A stretch of 64,000 bases of DNA. Origin: Lindgomyces ingoldianus. Lineage: Eukaryota > Ascomycota > Dothideomycetes > Pleosporales > Lindgomycetaceae. The stretch lies in NCBI RefSeq assembly GCF_010093535.1, contig NW_022985173.1:415919-479918 (forward strand). Reading direction: 5' to 3'. The translations under genes were made by a program, and so were the position numbers. Below, in pieces: positions 1 to 11,425 of this stretch (position 1 is the first letter of the stretch; each line of letters begins with the position of its first letter). Under the pieces are notes generated by a model. The model did not search any database and had not been told where the DNA came from. It saw nothing but the letters and a program-made list of their open reading frames with translations.

Positions 1-155
1 CCGTCCTGGGCTGTCAAGCTTTCTCGCTTCGCTCTGACGCCGGCGGCCATCTTTCCACCAGACGCGATTCTGCTGTGTGTCGTCTCAACTTCACGTCCAC
101 GGTCTCGACGTCGTGCTGGTGGGACCGTCGAGGCCCCATTCACCGCTAGGCGTGA

Positions 156-2283
156 ATGTCACACGATTTTTCCAAAGCACAAAACATCACAGCGCCGTAC
201 TCGCCCGCCCCATCGCACTTCTCGCAAACCAGCATGGCGGATCAGAGCACCCAGCAAAGACAACAATCGGCCTCTTATCCCTCTCCACACTCCTACCCGT
301 CGCCTTCGATGCAGCCCACCTACACCTACCCTCCGCCGCAGGGCCAATCCAACCCTGAGCCGTATCGTGGCTCGCCGCAGGGCCAGAATATGTCACTACC
401 CTCTCTGAATCTTCCCCCAATACGTTTGCAGGATGGCCAGACACAGCCGCCGCCGCAGCACTCAGGACAGCAGCCGATGGGGTCGCCGCTCCCTCCACCA
501 CAGCACGGCATGCCCCAGTACTATCAGCATCCGGGCCACGCTCCACCTCCTGGGCAGCAGATGAACATGGCGGGCGGCCCGCATCAGCTCGCGATGCGCT
601 ACCAGCTGCCGCCGCAGGGCGAGCAAAGAATTCTATCGGGCGGGCGGCACAAGAAGGAAATCAAGCGTCGCACGAAGACCGGGTGTCTGACTTGTCGCAA
701 GAGGCGCATAAAGGTACGTTTGCAGTTCAATTGGACGCGATGGGCTAGACGCGACGTGAATGCGCGAGGCATGAGGTGCAAGCATCGCAGGAGGCAGCGG
801 TTGTCGTCTGTAACCGAGCCACCAAAGAAGCGAGATCCAAACTTTTCTCGACCTCTAATCCGACTTCACTCGTCCGCGACACAACTGCTGACTAGAATCT
901 CAACTAGTGCGACGAAGCCCATCCCATCTGCCGAAACTGCCAGAAGAGCAAGCGCGAGTGTTTGGGATACGATCCCATTTTCAAGCAGCAACCCGGGCCT
1001 GCGCAAATACAACCCGCCCCAAATTCTGCACCGCACCCAACCTCTGTCCCTGCCTCTTCTCCACCCACCACGGTGTCATACGGTGGGCAGGTTCCCCAGG
1101 GATACGCCCCCGCTGCGACTGCTGGCTACGCCCCGCCGGTTCCTACCTCGGCATCAGGCCATCCTCCCTACGAAAACTTCAACAACTCTGCGATAGATCC
1201 TGCGCTCGCTGCCCAGGACCCAGCCATGCATGGGGGACAACCGCCATACAACGGTACGCATGCAATGAACCCTGCGCTGCGCGGGGTGGGAAGTTCAAGT
1301 CCATATTCGTCTGTGGCCTCCGACACCCACCCCATGAAGGGTCCGTGTTTTATGCATTTACTTGTTTTCATCATACACTTGCTCAGATATGTGCTGACTC
1401 TTTTTGTACAGCCAAACGCATCAAAATCACTGACATCTTCCCCATTGGCAACCATAATCCACCTGAAATACCCCCACGGACCTCACCAATCCCACCGGAA
1501 CTGGACGACGAATTTGCAAAGATATTAGCGAACGACTATTGCCTGGGTCTAGACGCAATCCTCGAGACGAAATGGTACTCAACCAACAACAATGCGCTCA
1601 ACAAGATCTTAGCCGACAGGAGCCTCCATGAAGAAGCCGTGGCATTTGCAGAGACGGTGAAATATCAACACAATTCATTCGATATGGCGCGAATATTCAG
1701 TCAAGAGGCTCGTCTGATCTGGCATATGTTGGGCGTGTGCAAACAGAATCCCCCTGCCACCAACGGCACTAACGGGACAGCACCCGCCAATGCCGAAAAT
1801 GAGGATCGTTCATTAAAGGAAGTCCGAGCGCGCTTCGACATTCTAGAATCCCTCTTAACCAATCAAAATCTTGAAACAAATCCACTGCGTCAAATATCGT
1901 ATCCGGCCGACGTTGACATCCAGAAGAAGGCCGAGATCGATTTCTGGGAGCAATTGGGCAACTTTGTCGTGTATGCAGATAGTGATTCTGCACCTGCAGG
2001 TGCTGTCGAACAAGCGTTGAGCACGATGCGACAGGTTCTGCAGCAGATTGAAGCGCGAGATGTTATATACTCTATTGCGATCGCGAGATCTTCTGGTGGC
2101 CGTGTCCGTGGATTTCCCAATAGTCTTCCAGTACCCGTCGATCAGAATCCGGAGAGCGACCCGAACAAGCTAAATGTTGCCATGGGATTCATCAGTCACG
2201 AGTGTCGAAACAGTACGCAGCAAGTCATTGCGCGCATCTGCGACATGGCAACGCTTTCGTGGACAGTAAGCAGGGCTCCATGA
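156..2283 (+). CDS. Zn2Cys6 fungal transcription factor
   Basis: Coding exons 156-713, 908-1340 and 1412-2283 give 620 residues with matching phases. The first intron (GTACGT...CTAG) splits the zinc cluster, so the finger is only seen after splicing. The spliced cluster has cysteines at residues 177, 180, 187, 194, 197 and 204 with CX2CX6CX6CX2CX6C spacing, followed by the LGYD sequence often found after such clusters. Residues 1-165 are rich in Pro, Gln and Ser and look disordered, as does the Pro/Ala/Gly-rich stretch after the finger. The C-terminal half is a globular, mostly helical region without a motif I can name. It is expected to be a nuclear DNA-binding regulator; its targets cannot be read from the sequence. 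An ATG at 234 (MADQS...) is an alternative start. The zinc cluster is not N-terminal, which is less common in this class. Confidence 0.88.
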
Positions 2284-5200
2284 TGAAGATGAGGACCTAT
2301 CCAAAATTTTATCAACGAGCTCAACGAACGACACTTTCCTGCCACTGCATACTTTAAAACTCTATTACCGGAAGAATCTAAGTGTTTTGGTTGCGAAGGG
2401 ATTCGGTGGAGAAATGAAAACGGCATGATGCTTGTCATTGCATCTCGGCAAGAAAGAAGAATGCTATTTTATGTACTACTATTCGAAGAGTGCGCCGTTT
2501 TTACCCATCATTGCATGCCCATCTAGGGCAGGAAAGAGGAGTTGACTATCCCCCACATGTTATTATTTCTCGACTGGTTCGCAGCACTTTCTAAGCTTCT
2601 GTTTCTCTCGCTGATGAGCATTTTCGGACCCCATCTTACTGTTTGCCCCATCTACCCGCCACTCATATTCCCCCTTATTCCCCCTTATTCCCATATCTTT
2701 TTATTCAAATATTCGGGTCTTTGCATTCGAATTAGCAGGCTGAAGTATGTTACTTTCAGCATTGGGCAGGCAAACGACACAGATATCCGATTCTTTTACT
2801 CTTAATCGCGTGTGTATGTGTGCTACATACCCCTTCCACCTTTTAAGGTGCTTTGCTATATTGATTAGGAGGGAGCAGGCAAAGTAATTATATTTTTTGT
2901 CATTCACAGTGGGAAGATGGGATAGAGGAGTGACGAAACGGTGGCAGGAGTTTTGAGCTTTACATGGAGGATGCGTGTGTCGAGGCAAAGTCACATTCGG
3001 ATACTTTTTCTCGATGCCTTCAAAATGATAGTTGATCTAATTCGTTGTGTCAAATCCTTCCAATTCTCCTAGATGAGCGAGCGGCGGCGGGTTCTGAACT
3101 CCACTTCCCCCTCTTCGTACTCATCCCCTTTTTTTCACATTTACCTTTACCTTATGTCCCCTAAAACCACTTACGGAAAACCTGTTCAGGCAACCCCGTC
3201 ACGGCGTTCCACAACATCAGCCCCGTACTCCCACACTCGCCCTCAACGAAAACATGCAATCAAACAACATCGCCACCGTCGCGCTCACGGCGTCGCTCAG
3301 CAAGGAGGACTAATCACACTGGACTACCTCATCACTTCATTCGCATCTCATCCATATACCAATCACTCTTCTCTTCCTAGGAATCCCCATGCCAACACCC
3401 CAGATCTGCAACTATCCTCACCGCCCTTCTGGTACCACCAAATTCAGCCTCATCATTTCACCCAGGCTATGTGGAGTAGAATGGAGTGGAGGAAGGCCCA
3501 GTCGTGCAATCGTCGGAGAATATCCGTTGTCTTGGATCCCGTGCGATTCGGCCTCGTCTGGAAGCGAGGGCTATCTGTCGTCGGCGGTGTAACACGGTCA
3601 AAATGGGGGGTGGTAGATGATGTACGTGTATTTGGAGAAGATGGGGAAGCGAGGCGTGACAGTAATCAATCATTGAGAGGGGTCGGATGGGGCGGATGGG
3701 TGACGTCGTGTTGCAGAGTGAACGTGCGTTCTGTGGCCTCGTACTTCCTGTAACCGTTCGTAGTTCAGGCGCTTGGAGGCCCTGGCTTGGGATCATCGGT
3801 TCAGGCTTGTTTGCTGCTGTGCAGTGTTGCGGAGGAGTGTGAACACGGGTACGATACAGTACTTAAGAGTCAGCGGTTGGATCTGAGGACTGATGAACGC
3901 TGGACACGACATATGCAATGCGAAGGCCGCAACTTGGCTCCCATAAAATGCGTCTTGACAACTCCGATTCTTCCGAAGACAGAATCCGGGCACATGCCTT
4001 CCCGACCGTCTGCCTGCCGATCTGCTTGCATGCAGCAGTTTCTCGTTTCAAAGTCCATATCTCTCTATCTTGAGGCACAGCCCGAATCTACAGCTCGCTA
4101 CAGACGAAAGAGCCGAGCTGTGCGACATTCATACGTGGCTCCTTTCAGATATCTTTTAGACCCTGTGGCCCTCACGGTCGGATCATGCGAACAGCACCTC
4201 CTTCATATATTCCAGATCCAATACATCTCGTCGAAGGCCGGACACAACACTTCCCAGATGGACGGACGCCAATAATTTTGAGAAGATGGGCGAGGTCCAA
4301 CACCGACATCGCTCAGGAGTAGCGCAGTTCGGAGCCCAAGTACACGGATGAGCAAGTGATTCGAAGAATGCCAGGTATATGTTGGCATGATTTCGCACGA
4401 AGAGCCTCGCTTACGACGGGAGAGGCAGGCTTTGTCACCCCCCACACTAGCATCCAGGTTCCGCTAACGACGTGTCTGATTGCTTCAGGTGTCTATCTGT
4501 AGTACTCGGTCAACTGGACGTTGCCCGGTCGTTCGTTGCATTAATCCCTCCCTCATGCAACGTGAGGTCAGAGGCTCACACGCTCTGGTAGGTTCCCAAA
4601 TAGTGTTGCGGGCACGTGGGATCCCGCGTCGTCAACCAAGATTTGAGGAGAAAGAGATAGCCCAGGGTCTCAGTCTCACCGGAGGAGGGGTGAACAGGTA
4701 CCAACGTGGGACAACAGGTCAGGGGGTAGAGCGGGTCGATCGGCAGGAAGTTCGAGCCGGGATTGCGGTTGCGAAGAAGCGGGCTGGCGAGGGACTCTGT
4801 ATCCCGATTGAGGAGTTTGCTTGTTTCGAATGTGTGGGGATGGGAGGAAGCGACGAGAAGGCCAGTCAGAGGGTGCCGAAGTCGGACATTAGGTATTTGG
4901 ATTTCGATGACGGGTGCTAGTTCAGATTGTCAGGAGGGCTATGCGTACCATGTCCGAGACTTGCTGAGTGGACTCTCCTCTGCGCTTTTCGGCCGTCTGC
5001 AATCGCAGAGTTGACCAAGTATTACCACTCTCTTCAACGTTGTGGTTCCCTTCGCTCGAGGTCCTGATCTATAGCTCCACTTCGAAATGGGGTATTGAGA
5101 CCGGGATTGCAACCCAATAAGTTCGTCGGGTGTCTACCCCACTGCCACAGTTCCTCTCTCCTCTTTTAGATGTAAGTTTCTAACACCAAACTCGTTCCGA

Positions 5201-5978
5201 ATGATTCTTAGCCACCTTTCCTTCCGCTAATATTCAATCTTTTCTCAAGTACAACAGCTTCCTAGCTACAGTTATCCCTATATCTCTTTTAACTCATACG
5301 CTGTCCGTCTTCGCTTCTGCCAACCTCCTTGTTCACATTCAATAGCATTTAAATAGTTTCTAGATTGGCGTGCCCAACTAGCAAGATCATGAATCCTCCT
5401 CATTTGTACCTTACTGGCAAGACACCCTGCGCAAGCCAGCGACTTCCAGCGTTTTTGGTGTCTACTCCACCGGCCTAGAATCCTTGCTATGGACGCCGTA
5501 CTCCTATATTGTCTTTTAAACTAGCCGGGTGTTCCTTCCTCAGATATAGTTGCCACAGCTAAAGGATAACAGAACTTACCTCTTTTTATATAGCTTTCTT
5601 GTACTATTTGACAAGGCGTAGTAAACAATCCGTGAAATCTTTATTGATTGCCTCTCCTAGAAACCTTGGTTTGCTAGACATCTCTTACTTTTACACCTCA
5701 ATTCCTCGAGTGTACCTGTTATAGGTCCTAATAGCCTGCCGACATTGCCTAGAATTCTTTGTTTGCCCTCGGGTATAGTCGGAAAACCCGAGATCGCTGT
5801 TACCGTCCTCTCTCACGCTGATAGCGAGTCGTAATGCGGTGTTATAGAAAGGTGAGGTTGGTTTTCAAGACAAAGAGTCGGAGGTTTCTGATAGCTCTCA
5901 ATGTGTCTTTCTATTCCTCTCTCTTTACATTGCTGTCGAGACAGATCACATCCACTCCCTCCCATCCTATCCCATATT
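2284..5978. other. Gene-poor interval between convergent genes
   Basis: This 3.7-kb stretch lies between the 3' end of the Zn2Cys6 gene and the 3' end of the SAM carrier gene. I see no conserved coding sequence. A 226-codon open frame at 3073-3753 is Ser/His/Arg-rich and matches no family I know, so I do not call it a gene. About 2668-2695 holds a short direct repeat of a CCCCCTTATT unit. The part from about 5050 to 5800 is richer in TA steps, has only short open frames and looks like old non-coding or repeat-derived DNA, but I cannot identify an element. Confidence 0.5.
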
Positions 5979-7241
5979 TCAGAACAATTCCCCCCCGTCA
6001 ATATTCTCTCCCCTTCTCCTCGCCAAATAAATCCTCCCACTCTCATACACCCCCAGGTACAACCCGCTCCCCAACATCGTCCAACAGCTTCTTAACGCAC
6101 CTCCTCTCCACAACCCTCTTACTCCTTTTTCCCTTGCAATCTCCTTTCCGATCTTCCAAGCACTCTGCTTTCCCTTTTCCCCCGGACTCAGCAACGGATT
6201 CAACGACCTCACCGCACTCTTCGCCGTATCTTTCGAAGACTGCATCGATTTCCCAAACGCATCGACTAACCCCTCTGATTCACCCTTCTGCACGTTCTTT
6301 TGTGCCAACGAAGCTTCTTTAACGGCGTCCTCAGCCGCTGAGAGCATAATCCGTGTCTTAACCACATCTACAGGTGTTGTTATCACCGCCGCTGCAGCGC
6401 CAGCTGTCCCCGCACTAATCGCTGTGATGATCCCGCTCTCGAGCAAACTCCCCGTCGACTCCCCTTGCCTATCCCTGTACCCTCTAATCCTCTCCCTCAG
6501 TCTCTCAAACATCGGAAACTGCAGTGCTGTGAATGGTAGGTTCCTACCCGCGAGTGCTGTGTAACCTCTCCACAGAGCCAAAGGATTCGACTTGAACTTA
6601 GAGAGTGTCTGGATGGTGGCGTTTGTAGTGGAGCTAGCTGACACCATTTGGGCATTCTGCTTGATGACTTCAGCAGGGGTGAGTATGGCGCAGGACACGA
6701 GTTCGGCAATGGAGGAAGCTGCTGCGTGGAGAATTGGAGTTGGGATGAGGCCGTTTGGGTGGGTAGATATAGAGGGGTTGAGGTGGACTAAGAAGGATTT
6801 TGTACGTTCGTATGTGGTGAAGAATGCTCCTGCTACGCTTCATCAGCACTAATCTAGTCCAATGGCCTCCTACATAGCTTCTAACCTCCCCAATCCGCGT
6901 GGAAACCGGGACTCGAGAAGTCGGCATTGCAATGGGGAAAGGCGGGGGGAAGTACATGAAGGTAAAGTCGCTATAATCACACTACCCACACCCTGATACA
7001 ACCCGCGGAACAACACGGGATTCGGCTTCCCTGTCTTTGCATTGGTATACAGTCCTGCATATTCCGGGGCCTGGAACCGAGTTTTCAGAGTGTCGAGTGG
7101 ATAGACGAGTAGATCGACTGCGAATGCTGCGATGGCGCCGGCCTATGCAACAAACTGTCAACTCTTTCTTCTCCAATCCATCCACAAGATGGACGTCAGA
7201 TGACTTACGAGAAGAATGTCGGTATTAGAGTTCCCTGGCAT
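5979..7241 (-). CDS. pet8: Mitochondrial S-adenosylmethionine carrier (PET8/SAMC type)
   Basis: Coding exons on the minus strand are 7241-7209, 7142-6956 and 6832-5979, giving 357 residues. The tiny first exon encodes MPGNSNTDILL and ends at a GTAAGT donor. The three carrier signatures are PLDTLKTR (about residue 26), TPAEVIKQ (about 125) and TPVDVVKTR (about 226). The second, PAEVIKQ in place of P-x-D/E-x-x-K/R-x-R, marks the SAM carrier branch. The family sits in the inner mitochondrial membrane and exchanges cytosolic S-adenosylmethionine for matrix S-adenosylhomocysteine, supplying mitochondrial methylation, lipoate and biotin synthesis. A hydrophilic insert of roughly 60 residues rich in Lys, Ser and Glu follows the third signature, so the third repeat is longer than in animal SAMC. 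The gene is divergent from the SLATT gene. Confidence 0.9.
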
Positions 7242-8280
7242 ATGTAATTGCTGAATGACGAAGGTGATAGATACATGGTATGGTGTTTCTCAGCGAAACT
7301 TTTGATGGAGGAAGCTGCCGTTTACTCACGGTCCGAGGTCGGCAACGGGGAAAGGAGAGCACGACGTCATCGATGGGCGTGCCGGTACACCATCATGTGG
7401 GAAGCTTATTCTCCACGCAGGTCTAGATTGCGTTCTGGAGACTTCTCCAATACCCTTTCTTGAGCTAGAATATCCCCCCCTCGTAAGGTGGAAGACGAGA
7501 AGTGTTAATTATGTCTTGTTGATAGAACCAATCCATTCAAATTTGAGCCGAGGATCCCTATCCTTTCGAAGATTAGGGCATATGCTCGTATGCGGTGGAA
7601 TATACCAGGTTTTGGTTTACGGCAGACTCTGGATCCTTATAACGCTCACCTTACCTCCTGTGGCCGACCCGACAGGCATAAGCATCCTTGGAAATGCCCA
7701 GTATGGAGGGCCACTATCCCACAAGATCCATCGAAGCCAAGATATGATGGTTGAGAATTAATCAAATTTGAACGAGCTTGATCCAGATCATTGGCGATAT
7801 CTGGGAAGCAAAAGAAATTCAAGAATATGATAGTATTGGAGGAACAAGCGTTAATTCACCCAATCCTCAACCTCAGGTCTAATTGAGTCAAAGCCCCCTC
7901 AATTTAATAAAGCAAAACTCTTAAAAGAACAGAGATCGTATGAATGGGAACAAGGTGCAAAGTCTTATTTCAACAGTAGTTCCACCTAAGAAGTGTAGCG
8001 ACAACACGCATAACCCTTTTTGGTAACGCACAACCCGTCCCGCTCGCCTATCCACACGAATTATGCAAGGTCTTGTTCCTTCACAAACTGCCAGCTGCCG
8101 CTGCCAGGGTCCCCTGCTCTTAGGCCTATCAGACCACGACACTTTCTCCCAGCCTCACGACCGTTGTTCTTCCCCTCACTCTGAGCTGAGGCCCTCTCCC
8201 CTCCCCCTCCTCCTCCTCCTCCTCCTTACTTCGTTCTCCCAAGGCCGCCAGGTTTGAAAGCATAGTTAGTTCCCTTTACA
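7242..8280. promoter_or_regulatory. Divergent intergenic region between SAM carrier and SLATT gene
   Basis: This 1-kb region separates two divergent start codons and must hold both promoters. The 100 bases before the SLATT start are strongly pyrimidine-rich, with a CTC/TCC microsatellite at about 8200-8226. Such CT tracts are common just upstream of fungal transcription starts. Several short open frames are present, none with recognisable protein character. Confidence 0.5.
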
Positions 8281-8913
8281 ATGACAAACCAGGAACGCCC
8301 CGGCAGCCCCACTCCCTCAACTTCCACCGCCTACCTCGACACCAAAATCACTCTCGACAACTTCCGAACCCTCCTTGGTCTACCTAGCGATCGAGCCCCG
8401 ATCCCTCCCACCCATCTCCCGCGGTGGTGGCCTGAGTCCCTGCGTCATCGCCGCCTCCCAGATCCCGAAGAAAACATTGGAATATACTCCAATATTCTTT
8501 ATCAAGAGCGCATTACTCAGCGACAATATGGGTTATTCAAATCCGTGATATACGGCGGCCTAATAACCCAGCTATTACTCTCTGCCCTGTTGATCTTGCT
8601 AGCGTCCGTGCCGTCAAACCATCATGTCGCGATTGCCGTCTTCGGTGCGCTGAATGGGGTGATTACGGGGATATTGGCGTTGGTGGGGGGACAAGGGTTG
8701 CCTAATCGGTTGCTGCAGTATTCGGATGGCCTACGTGCGTTGAGAGAGCGTGTCGAGTGGTTGGAGAGAGAATTGGAAGCCGGAATGCGGGAAGTGCGGT
8801 ATCGGGAAGTCGTTGGTCTGAGAGAGGCGTATGAGGGTCTGAGGGGAGATGAGCAGGTCAATCGCCCAGACTTTTGGGTTAGTTTTGGAGGGAGGGGGAG
8901 GGGCGCTGAGTGA
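8281..8913 (+). CDS. Fungal SLATT-domain (two-TM effector type) protein
   Basis: Intronless, 210 residues. The pattern matches the fungal branch of the SLATT family (SMODS- and SLOG-associating 2TM effector): an N-terminal soluble part with FRTLLGLP, a short motif with YQERITQRQYGLF before the membrane part, a first hydrophobic helix at about residues 88-110, a second at about 116-138, then GGQGLPNRLLQY and a charged amphipathic helix (about 148-185). In bacteria, SLATT proteins are predicted pore-forming effectors coupled to nucleotide sensors such as CD-NTases or SLOG proteins. The fungal members are uncharacterised as far as I know, so a membrane-effector role here is inference from the family. 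No nucleotide-sensor gene lies beside it: the neighbours are a SAM carrier and a small mitochondrial protein. The C-terminus ends in a Gly/Arg-rich tail. Confidence 0.82.
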   Translation: MTNQERPGSPTPSTSTAYLDTKITLDNFRTLLGLPSDRAPIPPTHLPRWWPESLRHRRLPDPEENIGIYSNILYQERITQRQYGLFKSVIYGGLITQLLLSALLILLASVPSNHHVAIAVFGALNGVITGILALVGGQGLPNRLLQYSDGLRALRERVEWLERELEAGMREVRYREVVGLREAYEGLRGDEQVNRPDFWVSFGGRGRGAE

Positions 8914-9552
8914 TGGTGGGGAAATGCTGGAGCAATTAACCATTCGGAAATCTGGAGTTAGGCAACGTTGTCCTGGGTGAAGGCAATACATGATATGGGA
9001 CATTTAACAATTTGTTGGTTGTCTCGTTGAAAGCTTTATACCACGTCAGCTCTTCTTTTTCTCTCTGTCGCTAGGAATTGTAATGGAAGGTTGCCGATAC
9101 GCACCTTTTGGGCCGCGAGGTTCGGCGAGATTGGATATATCTTTGGTGAGGAAGAGTTCCCTTGTAATTCCTATCCTCTTTCAAGTTCTATTCCATGACT
9201 TACCTCGATTAATCGTATTCCTGGTAGATGTTAGTTTACGAGAAGATATTGGGCAGAAAACTGAGATAACTTACCCGGCAGCTTCATCCTGTGCACACGA
9301 TAGTGCTGGGCTATAGGAATATCAATCGAGCAAAGAGGAAGCCCCTAGGTGCTCAAAAATGCGCTCAAAAATGCGCTCGATAGGCGACGAAACCAAAGAG
9401 CAAAGGTTGATAAGGGGGATGTGAACAGTTGGGATTCATGACTTCATGAAGACCTTATTGGAAACATGACATTCCTCCACAATATCCAACCCCCTCTTCC
9501 ACTGTTACCAGTCCCTTTCGAGCAGTTCCCACAATGCCTTATTTGGAAAGTA
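8914..9552. other. Interval between convergent genes
   Basis: This is the 3' flank of the SLATT gene and of the small mitochondrial-protein gene. No coding sequence is evident. A tandem duplication of a 12-base unit (GCTCAAAAATGC) lies at about 9351-9378. Expected content is two 3' UTRs and their polyadenylation signals. Confidence 0.45.
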
Positions 9553-10083
9553 TCACTTCTTCTCTTTAGCAAGCTTTGCCCCCTCCTCTTGGAGCTCCTT
9601 GATGGTTTCCTTGGATGCCTCGACTTCGCCTCGGTCTGCCTTGACCTAGACTAGATATCAGTATACACGTGAAAACTCTGAAGTAAAGTATCCTCCTTGG
9701 AAATAGCGGGAACACGTTGACGTACGATGCTTTCACTATCTGACGCCAATTGCTCTTTCCAGTGGCCCTTTCCTTCCTTATGCTTTTTCAACAGATCGTC
9801 CTTCTCCCGTTCGATTTCATCTTTGCGACCTTCATGTCCTTTAATCGAAGTTAGGGTTAGTATCTGACTATCTGGCTAAATAGAGGAAACGGAGTCATGT
9901 TGCCGAATAGCATGGAGTAAGAAGCTCCTGAACATGAGGGGAAGAAGAAACACGAAGCATACCAAGCGCAGTCTCCTTTCCCGCATATCTCGTTGCCACC
10001 GTTTGATGGATAGCAGCACGCTGTGCAATCGTCAATGAACCAACCTGGCTCCATCCAGCCCCAAGAAGTCGTAAACCGGACAT
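9553..10083 (-). CDS. Small predicted mitochondrial protein, conserved in filamentous ascomycetes
   Basis: Coding exons on the minus strand are 10083-9963, 9838-9726 and 9645-9553, giving 108 residues. Each intron has consensus ends (GTATGC...AAAG and GTACGT...CTAG) and the phases agree. The first 40 residues are Arg/Ser/Thr/Ala-rich with no acidic residue before the Glu in GKETAL, as expected of a mitochondrial presequence. The rest is a highly charged, probably helical segment containing KHKEGKGHWKEQLASDSES and a terminal AKLAKEKK. From memory this central motif recurs in short uncharacterised proteins of other Pezizomycotina; I cannot assign a function. The layout (presequence plus charged helix) resembles the ATPase inhibitor class, but I see no diagnostic motif for that. 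Confidence 0.75.
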
Positions 10084-11425
10084 ATTATTTCCTCTCGTTG
10101 TTTCGTCGAATGCTTAACTTTCGTCGTTGGGCTTCTGTTGAGCGGGGGCTCCAAGTCTTGCACAACTCGAGAGTGTCAGTGCCGGAACAAAGTGTGGTTC
10201 CCAAACGCAATTGAAATTATCGTTGATAAAGGAACTGAATCTTGTCCTTGGGGTCGAGGGAGCCTTTCAATAGTTAAAGGGAGCGGAAGACTGGCTTGTT
10301 GTTTGAAATTTGAGAAGATCCTCGGCATGATTCTTTTGCTTATGACGTCAACATCACTTGGGTCGCGATTACGTATCCATTGGGTTCATAGGAGGCACCA
10401 TTCGGGGGCCTTCATTTCAAAGCTGGAGTACATCACTCTGGCCAGTCGGATGAGGCTCTTTGGGAACATCTCGTCGGGTCTCATTCTATAGGAGACCTCA
10501 TTACGAATCTGGGACCACATCCACGCTACACTAGCGTTTCCAGATGATGGGGCTTGGTGATGTTCGGAGAGCGAAACTGGCTCTCCAAGTTTCTAGCGCT
10601 AAGAGGGTCCGAGTGGATATAGTGATATCAAATGATTCAAGTTGCGATTCCATTTCCTAGGATAATAAAACTCACTGCCCTCATGTAGAGGCGTGTATTG
10701 TAGAAGAAAGAGATCCCCAAAATAAAGAAGATAGAGCAACCAAAAACATTCCAAGAAGCTTTCAAAGATTGCTCCACCCACCCACCATTGGGTTTTGGTA
10801 ATCCTCATACAATAAAAAAAATTGACCATGTAGTCTCGTCCCAGCGTACAGTATCAAGCGACAACCCACACCATATGGAGATATGCACCTAAACCCAGTA
10901 ACCCGACACCGCCGCTTCAATAACTAATCGCGCCATGGTATACCAACCTCCTGAGCCGAACCACACAAAAGAAATCTACCCGTTGTAATGGTCCCGTTCA
11001 AGGTGACCGGGTAACAAATAAGTTAGACATCCAGCGCTACAGAACACCTTTATCTGTAAGCAATAGTTTTCTTAAAGTCTTAAACGTTTGACGGAAACCC
11101 AATATGCGACCCATAAACACCGATGATTTGCAAACCGCCGTGAATGCGTAACGCTGGAAGACATGAGACCAAGAGCGTTCTATCCGAAATGATGTTTTCG
11201 CTACAATTGCAACGCCGTCGCCCGTTCCGAGTGGTATACCCAAGATGTCGAAGGAGATATCGTAGATTTGTACAAGGAGAGTCGAAGGTATAGACGTACG
11301 GATCCTCCGGAGGATATCGGGAAGGAACATTAGATCCTGAAGGTAGGGGTAGCCACTAGTCCAGCAACGAGGGACGCCACAATGCAAGTCGAACAAAAAC
11401 GCTTGGCCTCGGGCCAGCCGGGCTG
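10084..11425. other. Intergenic region, no gene seen
   Basis: This is upstream of the small mitochondrial-protein gene and downstream of the next minus-strand gene. Open frames of 117 codons (10138-10491, +) and 119 codons (11037-11396, -) have no family resemblance and irregular composition. I treat the region as promoter plus 3' UTR. Confidence 0.4.

Noticed and set aside
3073..3753. 226-codon frame.
   Set aside because: Ser/His/Arg-biased with no recognisable domain and no convincing promoter or introns; kept only as a note in the gap description.
4680..4770. Possible tRNA gene because of GTTCGAGCC-like sequence.
   Set aside because: No matching A box, acceptor stem or cloverleaf could be drawn around it.
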